Shown: one piece after another, positions 31,963 to 41,105 of the stretch | Position numbering within the stretch: the stretch's first letter is position 1 | Layout: every line of letters starts with the position of its first letter | Assembly: GCA_050949085.1 (NCBI GenBank) | Contig: JBMNFB010000009.1 | Span: 62,001 to 126,000, forward strand | Origin: JBMNFB01 sp050949085 | Lineage (GTDB): Bacteria; Bacillota; UBA994; UBA5500 | Length of the DNA stretch: 64,000 nucleotides | Direction of reading: 5' to 3' | Program-made: the position numbers and the translations under genes | The notes under the pieces: model-generated | Told to the model about the DNA's origin: nothing | Databases searched by the model: none | Seen by the model: only the letters and a program-made list of their open reading frames with translations

Positions 31963-33658
31963 CGAGTTCGCCGGCAATTCGCGCCTTGGCGAACGTGCGA
32001 TAGGTGCGGACAATCTCCACCAGCACCTTCTGTCCCACCAGCTTAGCGGCTTTATCCACCTGGATGATGAACCCATCCTGACGGGCGATAGCATCCTGCG
32101 CCCGCCCGGCGTGAATGTCCTCCAGTTTGACCGAGAGGACATCGCCCACGTGCACCGGCAGGGCAACTTTTTCTACCATTTCGCTGTTGCCGGCGAGGAT
32201 GATCCCCCAGTCGGCGATATGTCGCTCCGAATTGCCCCGAATGAAGATGTGCCTGCCCGTCTCGGCCTCCAGCCGCTCCAGGTTGCTGCCGCCGCTGCCA
32301 ATCAGCACCGCAGCCACGGTCGGATGAACATCGAGCAGCACAGCCTCATCCTCATGGGTCTGAAAATAACGGTGCAGCTCCAGCTCGATCTTGTACCCCA
32401 GGACCTCCTCATGCAGCACCTGACCGGTTCCCTCACAGTATGGACACGGTTTCTGCAACACTTCACTGATATTCTGGCGTACCTTCTGGCGGGTCATCTC
32501 CACGAGCCCCAGCTGGGTCAGACCGAGAATGGAGGTCTTGGTCTTGTCCAGCTTCAGGGCCTGCTCCAGGCGCTGCAATACCTGCTTCTGGTGATCGTTG
32601 CTGGACATGTCGATGAAGTCGATGATGATGATGCCGCCGATGTTGCGCAGGCGCAGCTGATGGGCGATTTCATCGGCTGCCTCCAGATTAGTCCTGAGGA
32701 CCGTATCAGCCAGATTGGTGCTGCCCACATAGCGGCCTGTGTTAACATCGATGACTGTCAGCGCTTCAGTCTGGTCGAAGATCAGGTAGCCGCCGCTCTT
32801 CAGCCAGACGCGACGGCGCAGCGCTTTCTCCAGCTCGACCTCCAGACCGAACGTATCAAAGATAGGCTGGCGCTGCTGATAGATGTGCACTCTTTCCTTG
32901 AGGTGAGGCGCTGTCGCACTGAGGAGATCCAGCACCCGCCGATACTGCTCCACATCGTCAACGATGAGCCGATCGACGCTATCATCCACCAGGTCGCGGA
33001 TGACCCGGTCCACCAGATCCAGATCGCGATGTACGAGGCTGGGGGCCTTGGCACGGCGTTCCTTGCGCTGTATACCCTTCCAGAGCTTTGCCAGGAAGTC
33101 GATATCTGCCTGGAGCTCCTCCGCTTTGCAGCCGGTAGCCACTGTGCGGACGATGACGCCCATCTGTTTGGGCCTCAGCTCCGCTGCCAGCTTGCGCAAG
33201 CGCTTCCGCTCCCCTTCATCGGCGATACGGCGGGAGACACCGACATGATCTACAGTGGGCATCAACACCACCAGCCGCCCCGGCAGGGTGATGTGGCGGG
33301 TGACCCGCGCCCCCTTGTTGCCGATGGGCTCTTTTGTCACCTGAACCAGCACATGCTGCCCGCTCTGCAGCAGTTCCTTGATGGTTGCCCGGCGCTTTTT
33401 CTTCGGTACACCGCGGGGATATTCGTCAATACCCGGAACTGCATCGGCCACATAAAGAAATGTATTCCGCTCCAGACCCACGTTGACAAAGGCCGCCTGC
33501 ATACCCGGCAGCACGTTCTCGACAACCCCCTTATAGATGTTGCCGACGACCCGTTGCTCCAATGGGCGCTCCAGGTAAATTTCCACCAGCTGTCCGTCTT
33601 CCAATACAGCGATGCGTTTCTGTCTACGATCGCAGTTAACGATAATCTCTTTACCCAC
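31946..33658 (-). CDS. rng: Ribonuclease G/E family endoribonuclease
   Basis: A 570-residue RNase E/G. It has an S1 domain (residues 35-125, VVGNIYKGVVENVLPGMQAAFVNVG), an RNase-H-like region, the DNase-I-like catalytic part with LTVIDVNTGRYVG and IIIDFIDM (metal-binding Asp residues), and the Zn-link PCPYCEGTGQV. A C-terminal TRAM-like beta domain (VHVGDVLSVKLEDIHAGRAQDAI ...) extends past the usual RNase G end. The GTG at 33658 (AAGAAGG 7 bases upstream) is preferred over an upstream TTG. It follows the radical-SAM pair, an order common in Clostridia. Confidence 0.94.
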   Translation of the reverse strand: MGKEIIVNCDRRQKRIAVLEDGQLVEIYLERPLEQRVVGNIYKGVVENVLPGMQAAFVNVGLERNTFLYVADAVPGIDEYPRGVPKKKRRATIKELLQSGQHVLVQVTKEPIGNKGARVTRHITLPGRLVVLMPTVDHVGVSRRIADEGERKRLRKLAAELRPKQMGVIVRTVATGCKAEELQADIDFLAKLWKGIQRKERRAKAPSLVHRDLDLVDRVIRDLVDDSVDRLIVDDVEQYRRVLDLLSATAPHLKERVHIYQQRQPIFDTFGLEVELEKALRRRVWLKSGGYLIFDQTEALTVIDVNTGRYVGSTNLADTVLRTNLEAADEIAHQLRLRNIGGIIIIDFIDMSSNDHQKQVLQRLEQALKLDKTKTSILGLTQLGLVEMTRQKVRQNISEVLQKPCPYCEGTGQVLHEEVLGYKIELELHRYFQTHEDEAVLLDVHPTVAAVLIGSGGSNLERLEAETGRHIFIRGNSERHIADWGIILAGNSEMVEKVALPVHVGDVLSVKLEDIHAGRAQDAIARQDGFIIQVDKAAKLVGQKVLVEIVRTYRTFAKARIAGELVDASH

Positions 33659-33697
33659 AAACAAACCTTCTTTCAAGCAGACCCAAATCGTCTTGCT

Positions 33698-34372
33698 CTA
33701 ACGACAAAACTCCAATGGGCTAATTAGATTAGCATCCTCTGATAACAAATACAGCTCCTGACGAGTGATGTGCGGCGCTGCACCGGCAGCCGCCTTCACA
33801 CCCAGATGCTCCAGCAGGAGCTCGGGCCGCAGATTGCCCTGGCTGCCGATGGCCAGCGTCAGCTGCAGTTGACCGTCATCCAGCTGCGCCTGTCGGACCA
33901 GGGGCCGGATATCCACCTGGCGCAGGCCGCGCTTCCGCTGCATCTCAACCACAACCTGGGATTCGGCCAGAAACCGGGGCAAGGCCGCCTCCAGCTGAGC
34001 CTGCTGTTTCGTCGTCAACTCACTGACGAGGTAATCGGCATAGCGAATCAACCCCATCAGGGCCCCTGTCCCCTCGGGAACTCTGGCTATCCCCAGAACC
34101 TCGGTCTCCGGCAGCTGCCGGGCGCGGATTGCTGCTGCGACGGTGGCAGCAGGCAGTTCCTCGCGCAGCTCTAGCTCCAGATATTCGGCGCGGCTGTACT
34201 GGCCCACCGGTAGAGGTGCGGCCAAAGAAAGCAGCGGACGGGGAGAAAACCCTTGCGAAAACGCCAATGGCAACCGGCTGCGGCGCAGCACCCGCTCCCA
34301 GGCATGGAGCATGTCCAAATGACCAACGAAGCGGAGGGAACCGCCCTTGGCATAGCGCACCCAATACTTCAT
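33698..34372 (-). CDS. DUF2344 / TIGR03936 radical-SAM-linked protein
   Basis: A 224-residue protein of the family almost always encoded next to, or fused to, the TIGR03960 radical SAM protein. YWVRYAKGGSLRFVGHLDMLHAWERVLRRSRLPLAFSQGFSPRP is cited here in parts: FVGHLDMLHAWER and SQGFSPRP are the diagnostic motifs. A tRNA- or RNA-related role has been suggested from gene context only. ATG 34372 overlaps the upstream stop by one base and has GGGGGAG 5 bases before it. Confidence 0.88.
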   Translation of the reverse strand: MKYWVRYAKGGSLRFVGHLDMLHAWERVLRRSRLPLAFSQGFSPRPLLSLAAPLPVGQYSRAEYLELELREELPAATVAAAIRARQLPETEVLGIARVPEGTGALMGLIRYADYLVSELTTKQQAQLEAALPRFLAESQVVVEMQRKRGLRQVDIRPLVRQAQLDDGQLQLTLAIGSQGNLRPELLLEHLGVKAAAGAAPHITRQELYLLSEDANLISPLEFCR

Positions 34373-36219
34373 CATTCTCCCCCTCTGGACAGAACAGTCT
34401 TGACCGGCAGGTTCATGCAGACGCCGCAAACGGAGCAGGCAGCAAAGCGGCAATCGGGAGTGATGCTGCGCCCCACCGCCGTCTGATATTCCTGCCACAG
34501 GTAATCTTTATCCACCCCCGGCGAGAGGTGATCCCAGGGGAGGATCTCGTGCTCACCGCGCCTGCGGTTGGCATAGAAAGTCGGATCGATCTCGGCGTCT
34601 GCAAAAGCCTGCATCCAGCGTTCCCAGGAGAAATGCTCGGACCAGCCGTCAAAACGGCAGCCGAGTCGATGTGCCCGCAGGAGGACCTGCCCCAGCCGTC
34701 GGTCACCCCGGGCAAGAACCGCCTCCAGGAAACTGACCTCGGCCTCGTGATACTTAAAGCTGATGCGGCGCTCACGCCGGAAAAGCCCGCGCAGAAACTG
34801 CTGTTTCTGCACCAGTTGATAGATGGAGTCCTGGGGTTCCCACTGAAACGGTGTCCAGGACTTGGGCACAAAGGAAGATGCACTGGCTGTCACCCGGATG
34901 GGACGCCCCTGGCCGCCAACATGCTGATAGGCATAGACGGCTTTGCGCGACAGCTCAAACAGCGCTTCCAGATCCTCTTTGGTCTCGGTAGGCAGGCCGA
35001 TCATGAAATAGAGTTTGACCGCTTCCCAACCGGAGGCCTGTGCCCCAGCTACAGCCATCAGCAGGTCTTCTTCTGTCACCTGCTTGTTGATCACGTCGCG
35101 CAAGCGCTGACTACCCGCCTCCGGCGCCAGCGTGAGGCCACTCCGCTTGTTCTGCTGCACCTGTTTGGCCAGCTCTACAGAAAACGAATCGGCCCGCAGC
35201 GAGGGCAACGAGACTTTCACGCCTTCGCAGTTGGCTCGCTCCATCAGGTCGCCAATCAGCTCAGCGATATCGCTATAGTCCAGTGTGCTCAGCGACATCA
35301 GTGAGACCTCGTCATAGCCGCTATTCTGCAGCGCCTCGCCAGCCAGCTCCAGCAATTCGTCCTTGGTGCGCTCGCGCACCGGGCGGTAGATCATCCCTGC
35401 CTGACAGAAGCGGCAGCCGCGGCTGCAACCCCGGAACACCTCCAACACCAGGCGATCCTGCACCGTCTGGACAAAGGGAACGATGGGCTTAACCGGGTAA
35501 TACTCAGGCCGCAGCTCACCCAGCACTCGCTTCTGTATCTGAGGAGGGTTGCCGGCAGTCGGCTCCACCGCTGCAATCGTTCCGTCAGGGTGATAACGAA
35601 CCTGATAGAACGCAGGCACGTAGACGCCGGGGATGCGGCTCAGGGCCTGGAGGGTCTCCCGGCGGCTGGCCCCCTGCTCCTTGCAGTCCTTATAGACGTC
35701 GATGAGCTCAAGCAGGACCTCTTCTCCTTCACCCAGCACCACCAGGTCCAGAAAATCAGCCAGGGGCTCGGGATTAAAGGCGCACGGTCCGCCGACCATC
35801 ACCAGGGGCATGTCCTCGCCGCGCTCCCGGGCCAGGAGGGGGATGCCGGCCAGATCCAGCATGTTCAGCAGATTGCTGTAGCTCAGCTCATATTGCAGCG
35901 TGAAGCCCAGCAGGTCGAACTCGCGAATCGGTCGCCTGCTCTCCAGAGCAAACAGCGGATAGCCCGCCTTTCTGAGTTCTGCTTCGAAATCTATCCAGGG
36001 GGCATAGACGCGCTCAGCCACTGCGTCGGCGCGCTGGTTGACAACGTGGTAGAGAATCTGCAGTCCGAAGTGTGACATGGCTACATCATAGACATCTGGG
36101 AAGGCCAGGGCGACGGTAACCAGGCCGGTGTGGTCCTTGTGGACTGAATTAAGTTCATTGCCCAGATAACGGCCCGGTTTGGTTACTGCACCCAGGAGCT
36201 GTTCCAGTTTATTCTGCAA
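34372..36219 (-). CDS. TIGR03960 family radical SAM protein
   Basis: A 615-residue protein. An N-terminal cobalamin-binding-like domain (ALAFPDVYDVAMSHFGLQIL, VMVGGPCAFNPEPLADFLD, LGEGEE) precedes the radical SAM domain with the cluster motif RGCSRGCRFCQAG (about residue 290) and SLPSLRADSFS, LAPEAGSQRLR. The C terminus has an extra cysteine set, ACSVCGVC. The substrate is unknown. The TTG at 36219 is chosen because GGAGG lies 7 bases upstream and longer starts lack one. It is coupled to the DUF2344 gene and its promoter is at 36302-36330. Confidence 0.9.
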   Translation of the reverse strand: MQNKLEQLLGAVTKPGRYLGNELNSVHKDHTGLVTVALAFPDVYDVAMSHFGLQILYHVVNQRADAVAERVYAPWIDFEAELRKAGYPLFALESRRPIREFDLLGFTLQYELSYSNLLNMLDLAGIPLLARERGEDMPLVMVGGPCAFNPEPLADFLDLVVLGEGEEVLLELIDVYKDCKEQGASRRETLQALSRIPGVYVPAFYQVRYHPDGTIAAVEPTAGNPPQIQKRVLGELRPEYYPVKPIVPFVQTVQDRLVLEVFRGCSRGCRFCQAGMIYRPVRERTKDELLELAGEALQNSGYDEVSLMSLSTLDYSDIAELIGDLMERANCEGVKVSLPSLRADSFSVELAKQVQQNKRSGLTLAPEAGSQRLRDVINKQVTEEDLLMAVAGAQASGWEAVKLYFMIGLPTETKEDLEALFELSRKAVYAYQHVGGQGRPIRVTASASSFVPKSWTPFQWEPQDSIYQLVQKQQFLRGLFRRERRISFKYHEAEVSFLEAVLARGDRRLGQVLLRAHRLGCRFDGWSEHFSWERWMQAFADAEIDPTFYANRRRGEHEILPWDHLSPGVDKDYLWQEYQTAVGRSITPDCRFAACSVCGVCMNLPVKTVLSRGGE

Positions 36220-36301
36220 GTTGTATCCTCCTATCCCAAGAGCAGCTGTATCGCTCAGCAACAACTCATGCACATCTCGCTAGATCATTAGCACATATTT
36301 T

Positions 36302-36330
36302 ATTATACCCAAACTGCGCCTGCGCCCAAA
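36302..36330 (-). promoter_or_regulatory. Probable promoter of the radical SAM-DUF2344-rng unit
   Basis: On the minus strand: TTTGGG (36330-36325), a spacer of 17 and TATAAT (36307-36302), with a perfect -10. It lies 83 bases upstream of the TTG start, just past the end of spoIVFB. Confidence 0.65.
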
Positions 36331-36335
36331 AGGAT

Positions 36336-37208
36336 TCAGTCCAGAATTTGCCGCAAGGTGATGTCCAGGCCCCGATCAAAGATAGCTTGCACTACTTGCT
36401 GTTCGCTCAGCACGCCCTGAATCCGCCCCTGCCGATCCACGACCCAGAACAGATGATAGCGCTGGGGGACGAGCTGATCCAGGATGTCGCTACCAGCACA
36501 ATCCGCAGATACGACCAACGTGACGGCCGACATCCGGCCCAGTCTGGCCAGCTCGCGTTGCTTGCGGCTGAGGTAGCTGAGCAGCTGGTAAGGGCTCTGA
36601 CGCAGGACTCGCTGCGATGAGATGAGCAGGAAAAAGGACATCAGCAGGAAGTTCAGGCCCAATGTATCGAGGAAGAGGCAGAGGCCGATGCCCAGCGCCA
36701 GAAACAGCAGGCTGCAAAGTCGGCTTAGCCGCACGGCGCGGATGGTTCCCGCCCTGTAACCGTGCTCCTGCACCAGGTATGCCCGATAGATCCGCCCTCC
36801 ATCCAGCGGCAGGGCCGGGAGCAGATTGAAGAAGGCGAGGACGATGTTGATCTGCAGGAAGTGATCCAGCAGGTGATGCGGCCCAAGGATGCCGCGCCCG
36901 ATCACGACGACACCGATCAGCAACAGATTCGTTCCCGGGCCGGCTAGTGCGACCCGCATCTCGCTGCGAGGGTCAAACTCCAGGCTCTCCTCCAGCGTCG
37001 CCACGCCCCCAAAGGGTAGCAGCATGACCTCTTTCGGGGTAAGGCCCTGAGAGCGCGCCGCATTCAGGTGGCCCAACTCGTGCAGGAGGACGGCCAGGAA
37101 GGATAAGAGACCCTGCAGGAGCTGGCCGCTCAGTGCCCAGGCCAGTAGAGGCAATAAAAAAAGGTAGTGAACCCGGAGATTCACTCCCATGATGCGGCCG
37201 ATATACAT
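36336..37208 (-). CDS. spoIVFB: M50 site-2 metalloprotease SpoIVFB-like
   Basis: A 290-residue intramembrane zinc protease. The active-site HELGH is at residues 43-47 and the third ligand is in NLLPALPLDGGR (Asp about 138), with 5-6 hydrophobic spans. The C-terminal 70 residues resemble a CBS-like regulatory segment. In sporulating bacteria SpoIVFB cleaves pro-sigma-K in the mother cell. Assignment rests on length and on the adjacent SpoIVFA-like gene 12 bases upstream, the same pair order as Bacillus. GAGGTGG precedes the ATG. Confidence 0.88.
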   Translation of the reverse strand: MYIGRIMGVNLRVHYLFLLPLLAWALSGQLLQGLLSFLAVLLHELGHLNAARSQGLTPKEVMLLPFGGVATLEESLEFDPRSEMRVALAGPGTNLLLIGVVVIGRGILGPHHLLDHFLQINIVLAFFNLLPALPLDGGRIYRAYLVQEHGYRAGTIRAVRLSRLCSLLFLALGIGLCLFLDTLGLNFLLMSFFLLISSQRVLRQSPYQLLSYLSRKQRELARLGRMSAVTLVVSADCAGSDILDQLVPQRYHLFWVVDRQGRIQGVLSEQQVVQAIFDRGLDITLRQILD

Positions 37209-37220
37209 AGCACCACCTCG

Positions 37221-37925
37221 CTAACGACGGGGATTCTCCAACTTTGGAATCGGATCCACCGGCGTCCCATCCACGAGAATCTCAAAATGGACGTGGACGC
37301 CGTCAATTACTCCCGTCTGCCCGGCCCTGGCCACAGTCTGCCCCTTTTGCACTTCCTCGCCAACCTCAACCAGCACCTCCTGCAGATGGGCATACTTGGT
37401 CTCAATGCCCTGGCCATGGTCGATGATCAGATAGAGACCAAGGCTGGCATCGGTGGCGACCTCCTTGACCATGCCCGCCCCGGCGGCCTGCACCGCGGCA
37501 TCCGCATCAGTCCTGATATCTATCCCGTAGTGCATGCCCAGCTGACCGGTCACCGGATGGTAGCGATACTGGTATCCAGAGATAATCTGCCCGGCACAAG
37601 GATAAGCCAGTCCTTCGCTGTCGCCACCCCGGCTGCTCCAGAAGGTAGTGATGGCCACAGAGATCGGCTGCCAATCCAGCCAGGCAGCGAGAGGCGTCCC
37701 TTCCGCGGCGTTGGGCTTAAAGCAGTATGCCAAATACGTCTGCCAGGTTTCTGCCCAATTGAGCGGCAGGTAGCTGATTCCGGCCACGAGGGCAAGAATC
37801 AGGCCGGCGAGAAGCCAGCGGCCCAGACCCGAACTCTGCGACGAGGGCATTCGGCGATAATTGGTTTGGCGGCGGCTGCGACGACCATGAAGGCTGCGAC
37901 CTGACCGGAGTGCCACTCTCCCCAC
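37221..37925 (-). CDS. spoIVFA: SpoIVFA-like membrane M23 (LytM) domain protein
   Basis: A 234-residue protein: basic N terminus, one transmembrane helix (WLLAGLILALVAGISYLPL, residues about 36-54), and a C-terminal M23/LytM fold with HYGIDIRTDADAAVQAAGAGMV, DHGQGIETKYAHLQ and GVHVHFEILVDG. In Bacillus SpoIVFA tethers and inhibits SpoIVFB until released. The HxH motif and first His (GMHYGID) are kept, so catalytic activity cannot be excluded. The start codon (GTG 37925) is uncertain. It is followed directly by spoIVFB. Confidence 0.82.
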   Translation of the reverse strand: MGRVALRSGRSLHGRRSRRQTNYRRMPSSQSSGLGRWLLAGLILALVAGISYLPLNWAETWQTYLAYCFKPNAAEGTPLAAWLDWQPISVAITTFWSSRGGDSEGLAYPCAGQIISGYQYRYHPVTGQLGMHYGIDIRTDADAAVQAAGAGMVKEVATDASLGLYLIIDHGQGIETKYAHLQEVLVEVGEEVQKGQTVARAGQTGVIDGVHVHFEILVDGTPVDPIPKLENPRR

Positions 37926-38017
37926 CCCACTTCATCAGATTGAACAAGCTCTGTTCACTCTCATGTATATGGACGAGGTGTCCGGGTTATGACTCTCCGC
38001 TGCGACCAGGGTAGTCC

Positions 38018-39127
38018 CTAGAAAAGAATCTTCTGCCGCCGCATCCCGATGTTTAGCACGAGAGCCATCGCAATGGAGAAGGCCAGGTACGAGCTGCCGC
38101 CGGCGGTGACAAAAGGCAGAGGGATCCCGGTGACCGGCATCATCCCCAGGGCCATGCCGATATTGACGAATATCTGGAAAAGCAGCAGCACGAGCACGCC
38201 GACAGATACCAGACGCCCAAAAACATCCTTGGCATCCAGGGCGATCGCCAGGATGCGCTGCATCATGAACAGGAAGGCCAGAATCAGCAGCAGTGAACCG
38301 ATGAAGCCAAACTCCTCGCCGATTACCGAGAAGATAAAGTCAGTGCGCTTCTCCGGCAGGAAGTTGCGCGTATTCTGGGTTCCCTGCAGATAGCCCTGTC
38401 CGAACAGGCGTCCGGAACCGATAGCGATGAGCGACTGGAGCACCTGGTAGCCACCATGGTCCCAGTAGGCTGGCGCCTCAGGGTTCAGGAAGGCCAGCAG
38501 GCGTAGCTTCTGATATCCCTCCAGCACATACATCCACATCACTGGTAGCGCAGCTATCCCTGCACCGATGATCCCCAGCAGATACTTGATCTGGATGCCT
38601 GCGCCAAAGAGCATACCGAGGAAAATCGCAATAAAGACGAGGGATGTGCCAAGATCAGGCTGGATCAGTATCAGCACCATGGGCAAGCCGACGAGAGCGC
38701 CGACCCAGATCAGGTCCTTCAGGCTGTTGGCAACGCCCTGCTGTTCCAGATAGTGAGCCAGAACGATGATAATGAACACCTTGGCAAACTCGGAAGGCTG
38801 CAGAATAAAGCCGAAGACATTGATCCAGCGCTGCGCCCCGCCGCCGGTGCTGCCAGCAACCAGCACCGCCAGCAAGAGTCCCAGCGTGACCAGGTAGATC
38901 GGTTTGGTGAATTTTAGCAACAGCCGATAATCAAAGAGGAGCGAGACAGCGATCATCGCATTGCCGACGAGCACAAAGAGCACCTGCCGCTTGGCATAGT
39001 AGGCCGGGTTGCCAGGAATGGCTGTGGCGCCGGCGCTGCGGATCACCACCACAGCAAACAGGGAAATCAGCAGCATGGTCAGCCAGAGCATCCAGTCGAG
39101 ATTCTTGAGCAGTTTGCGATCGATCAA
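38018..39127 (-). CDS. rodA: SEDS-family peptidoglycan glycosyltransferase RodA
   Basis: A 369-residue polytopic membrane glycosyltransferase that polymerises lipid II for side-wall growth. Family motifs are AQRWINVFGFILQPSEFAKV, PDLGTSLVFIAI, SGRLFGQGYLQGTQ, ITVIGEEFGF-like DFIFSVIGEEFGF, and MMPVTGIPLPFVTAGGSS near the end. The TTG at 39127 follows AGGAGGTG. Its likely partner is the PBP2 encoded nearby (41106-42995). It is separated from minE by a terminator, so a promoter is needed in 39128-39235; I could not identify a good one. Confidence 0.94.
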   Translation of the reverse strand: MIDRKLLKNLDWMLWLTMLLISLFAVVVIRSAGATAIPGNPAYYAKRQVLFVLVGNAMIAVSLLFDYRLLLKFTKPIYLVTLGLLLAVLVAGSTGGGAQRWINVFGFILQPSEFAKVFIIIVLAHYLEQQGVANSLKDLIWVGALVGLPMVLILIQPDLGTSLVFIAIFLGMLFGAGIQIKYLLGIIGAGIAALPVMWMYVLEGYQKLRLLAFLNPEAPAYWDHGGYQVLQSLIAIGSGRLFGQGYLQGTQNTRNFLPEKRTDFIFSVIGEEFGFIGSLLLILAFLFMMQRILAIALDAKDVFGRLVSVGVLVLLLFQIFVNIGMALGMMPVTGIPLPFVTAGGSSYLAFSIAMALVLNIGMRRQKILF

Positions 39128-39223
39128 CGTCCCTCACCTCCTGTCGCCTGTATGAAAACCGATGTTTACCGACTATCTATCAGTTTACCATAAACGCCTC
39201 TCGCAAGAATCATCTAGTTGGCC

Positions 39224-39261
39224 AGGCAAAACAAAGTGGGAAACAGCTGCCTGCTTCCCAC
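39224..39261 (-). terminator. Terminator after minE
   Basis: On the minus strand GTGGGAA (39261-39255) pairs with TTCCCAC (39242-39236), then TTTGTTTTGCC. It closes the long DUF4321-to-minE operon. Confidence 0.75.
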
Positions 39262-39277
39262 GGATAGTCCCAGCTCA

Positions 39278-39553
39278 TTAATTGCCACGCTGGCTGGAGT
39301 TGCGGTGGAATGCCTTGATGGGGATACTGGTGATCAAGGCGGTAGACTGATCATCCTGCTGCAGTTCGATCGCCAGATTTGTTTCGTCTATCTCGACGAA
39401 CTCGGCCAGGACCTGCAGGATACGTCGTTTTATCTGCTCAAGGGTATCGGGTGAGAGGGTGGATCGGTCGTGCACGAGAATCAGTTGCAGTCGTTCCTTG
39501 GCCTGATGCTTGCTCCCCCTGCGCCCTCCCCAAAGACGGCTCAAATCAAACAT
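39278..39553 (-). CDS. minE: Cell division topological specificity factor MinE
   Basis: A 91-residue MinE. The N-terminal membrane-targeting/anti-MinCD helix (MFDLSRLWG) and KHQAKERLQLILVHDRSTLSPDTLEQIKRRIL-type core (KERLQLILVHDR, LEQIKRRILQVL) are standard. MinE displaces MinC and drives MinD oscillation. ATG 39553 is fixed by GGAGG 8 bases upstream. The minCDE order is complete; many Gram-positive rods use DivIVA instead, so MinE presence indicates pole-to-pole oscillation. Confidence 0.94.
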   Translation of the reverse strand: MFDLSRLWGGRRGSKHQAKERLQLILVHDRSTLSPDTLEQIKRRILQVLAEFVEIDETNLAIELQQDDQSTALITSIPIKAFHRNSSQRGN

Positions 39554-39566
39554 GCGCACCGCCTCC

Positions 39567-40370
39567 TCAATCGCCCATTCCCATGATCTTTCTCAGGCGC
39601 CCCAGGAAACTGGAGTTCTCGCGCCACTCGGCAATGGGTACGTCTTCGCCACAGAGGCGTCGGGCGATATTGCGGTAGGCCAGCCCTGCCCGGCTGTTCA
39701 GGCCATCCAGAGCCAGAGGCTCGCCGCGATTGGTGGCAATCACCACCCGTTCATCCTCGGGCACAACCCCCAGCAGGGTGACAGCCAGCAGATCGACCAC
39801 GTCCTGGGTCTCCAGCATTTCGCCTTTCCGAACCAGCTCCGGCTTGAGCCGGTTGATCACCAGGTAGATCTTCTCCACGCGTTCGCTGTCCAGCAACCCG
39901 ACCACCCGGTCAGCATCGCGCACCGACGGCACCTCGGGGTTGACGACGACGATAGCCTCATCGGCCCCAGCCATTGCATTCTTGAATCCCTGTTCAATGC
40001 CCGCCGGGCAATCGATGAGCACAAAGTCAAACTCCTCTTTGACCTCCTTGACCAGCTTGGCCATCTGGCGCGGGGTGACTGCCGTCTTGTCCCTGGCCTG
40101 GGCCGATGGCAGCAGCATCAGATTGGTCTCGAACTGCTTGTCCTTTACCAATGCCTTCCGCCAGTCGACCACGCCCTCAACTACGTCGACCAGGTTATAG
40201 ACGACGCGGTTTTCCAGCCCCATGAAGAGATCGAGGTTGCGCAGGCCGATATCTGCGTCTACCAGCGCCACGCGTTTGCCCAGTGCGGCTAGCGCGGCTC
40301 CTATATTCGCCACTGTCGTCGTCTTGCCAACGCCGCCTTTACCGGATGTGATGACGATTGCCTTCCCCAT
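39567..40370 (-). CDS. minD: Septum-site determining ATPase MinD
   Basis: A 267-residue deviant-Walker ATPase: ITSGKGGVGKTTTVANIGAAL (given in parts: KGGVGKTT at residue 11), DADIGLRNLD, VLIDCPAGIEQGF. The C-terminal amphipathic membrane-targeting helix SSFLGRLRKIMG is present. It recruits MinC to the membrane and is cycled by MinE. GGGGAG and AAGGTGG precede the ATG at 40370. 13 bases separate it from minE. Confidence 0.96.
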   Translation of the reverse strand: MGKAIVITSGKGGVGKTTTVANIGAALAALGKRVALVDADIGLRNLDLFMGLENRVVYNLVDVVEGVVDWRKALVKDKQFETNLMLLPSAQARDKTAVTPRQMAKLVKEVKEEFDFVLIDCPAGIEQGFKNAMAGADEAIVVVNPEVPSVRDADRVVGLLDSERVEKIYLVINRLKPELVRKGEMLETQDVVDLLAVTLLGVVPEDERVVIATNRGEPLALDGLNSRAGLAYRNIARRLCGEDVPIAEWRENSSFLGRLRKIMGMGD

Positions 40371-40389
40371 AGCTCCCCCACCTTTCACC

Positions 40390-41013
40390 CTAGTCGAAGT
40401 TTGCCTGATTATATGGCTCCACCACGATGCTGCCATCCCGCAGCCGGGCAACTTCTGGCACCCGCCTGGCTGGTGCCTCGTTCTCATCCGGGTGACGCGC
40501 CAGCACGCCGGCGATGGAGACCTGGATGGGCGCCAGCAACGTGGCTGCCACAAATGCGTCGGTTCGCCCCTTGACCCCGGCATGGGCCACGCCCCGCAGC
40601 GCCCCCATCACGGTGATGTTGCCCTCGGCAATTAGCTCTGCGCCGGGATTGACGTCACCGAGAATCACAATGTGTCCCGGATGGATGACCTGCTGTCCCG
40701 AATGGATAGTCTTTTCCACTACTAGCGCTGTCATCTCCCCGGCTGTTTCGGGGGCCGCCGTTTTCTTCTGCTCCAGTCTGATCAGCTGCACATCGTCGTA
40801 TTGGCTGAGCACCTGGCGCACTGCATTCACCTGTTCTTCAGTCAAGGAACGGCGACCGGTATTGAGAATGATCCGCGCGCCCTGAAAAAAGCCAGGACTG
40901 ACAGCCAGTCGATTCTGCAAAGATTCGAGGACGCGAGCAAACTCGACTTCGTCGTTGAGCTGAATATGAATACCTTCCCGGGTTCCCTTGAACGATACAG
41001 CTTCCGCAGGCAA
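40390..41013 (-). CDS. minC: Septum-site determining protein MinC
   Basis: A 207-residue FtsZ inhibitor. The N-terminal domain (KGTREGIHIQLNDEVEFARVLESL) and the C-terminal beta-helix (GGQVIHPGHIVILGDVNPGAELIAEGNITVMGALRGVAHAG in segments such as ILGDVNPGAELIAEG) are typical. There is no ATG near the start. TTG 41013 is chosen because GGAGGGA lies 6 bases upstream; TTG 41091 would add 26 residues but lacks a ribosome binding site. It lies 92 bases downstream of mrdA and 19 upstream of minD. Confidence 0.9.
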   Translation of the reverse strand: MPAEAVSFKGTREGIHIQLNDEVEFARVLESLQNRLAVSPGFFQGARIILNTGRRSLTEEQVNAVRQVLSQYDDVQLIRLEQKKTAAPETAGEMTALVVEKTIHSGQQVIHPGHIVILGDVNPGAELIAEGNITVMGALRGVAHAGVKGRTDAFVAATLLAPIQVSIAGVLARHPDENEAPARRVPEVARLRDGSIVVEPYNQANFD

Positions 41014-41105
41014 TAGCGGTCCCTCCAAACGCGATTTCTCTCTTACCAATGATTTCGCGCTTAACCTACTATGTCCTTCTTTTATCGACAAAACCAGTCG
41101 GTTGT

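Noticed and set aside
31388..33727. A 779-codon open frame on the plus strand
   Set aside because: It lies opposite rng, rplU and prp, which have clear motifs and ribosome binding sites. The plus frame has no recognisable domain; GC-rich codon bias produces long antisense frames here.
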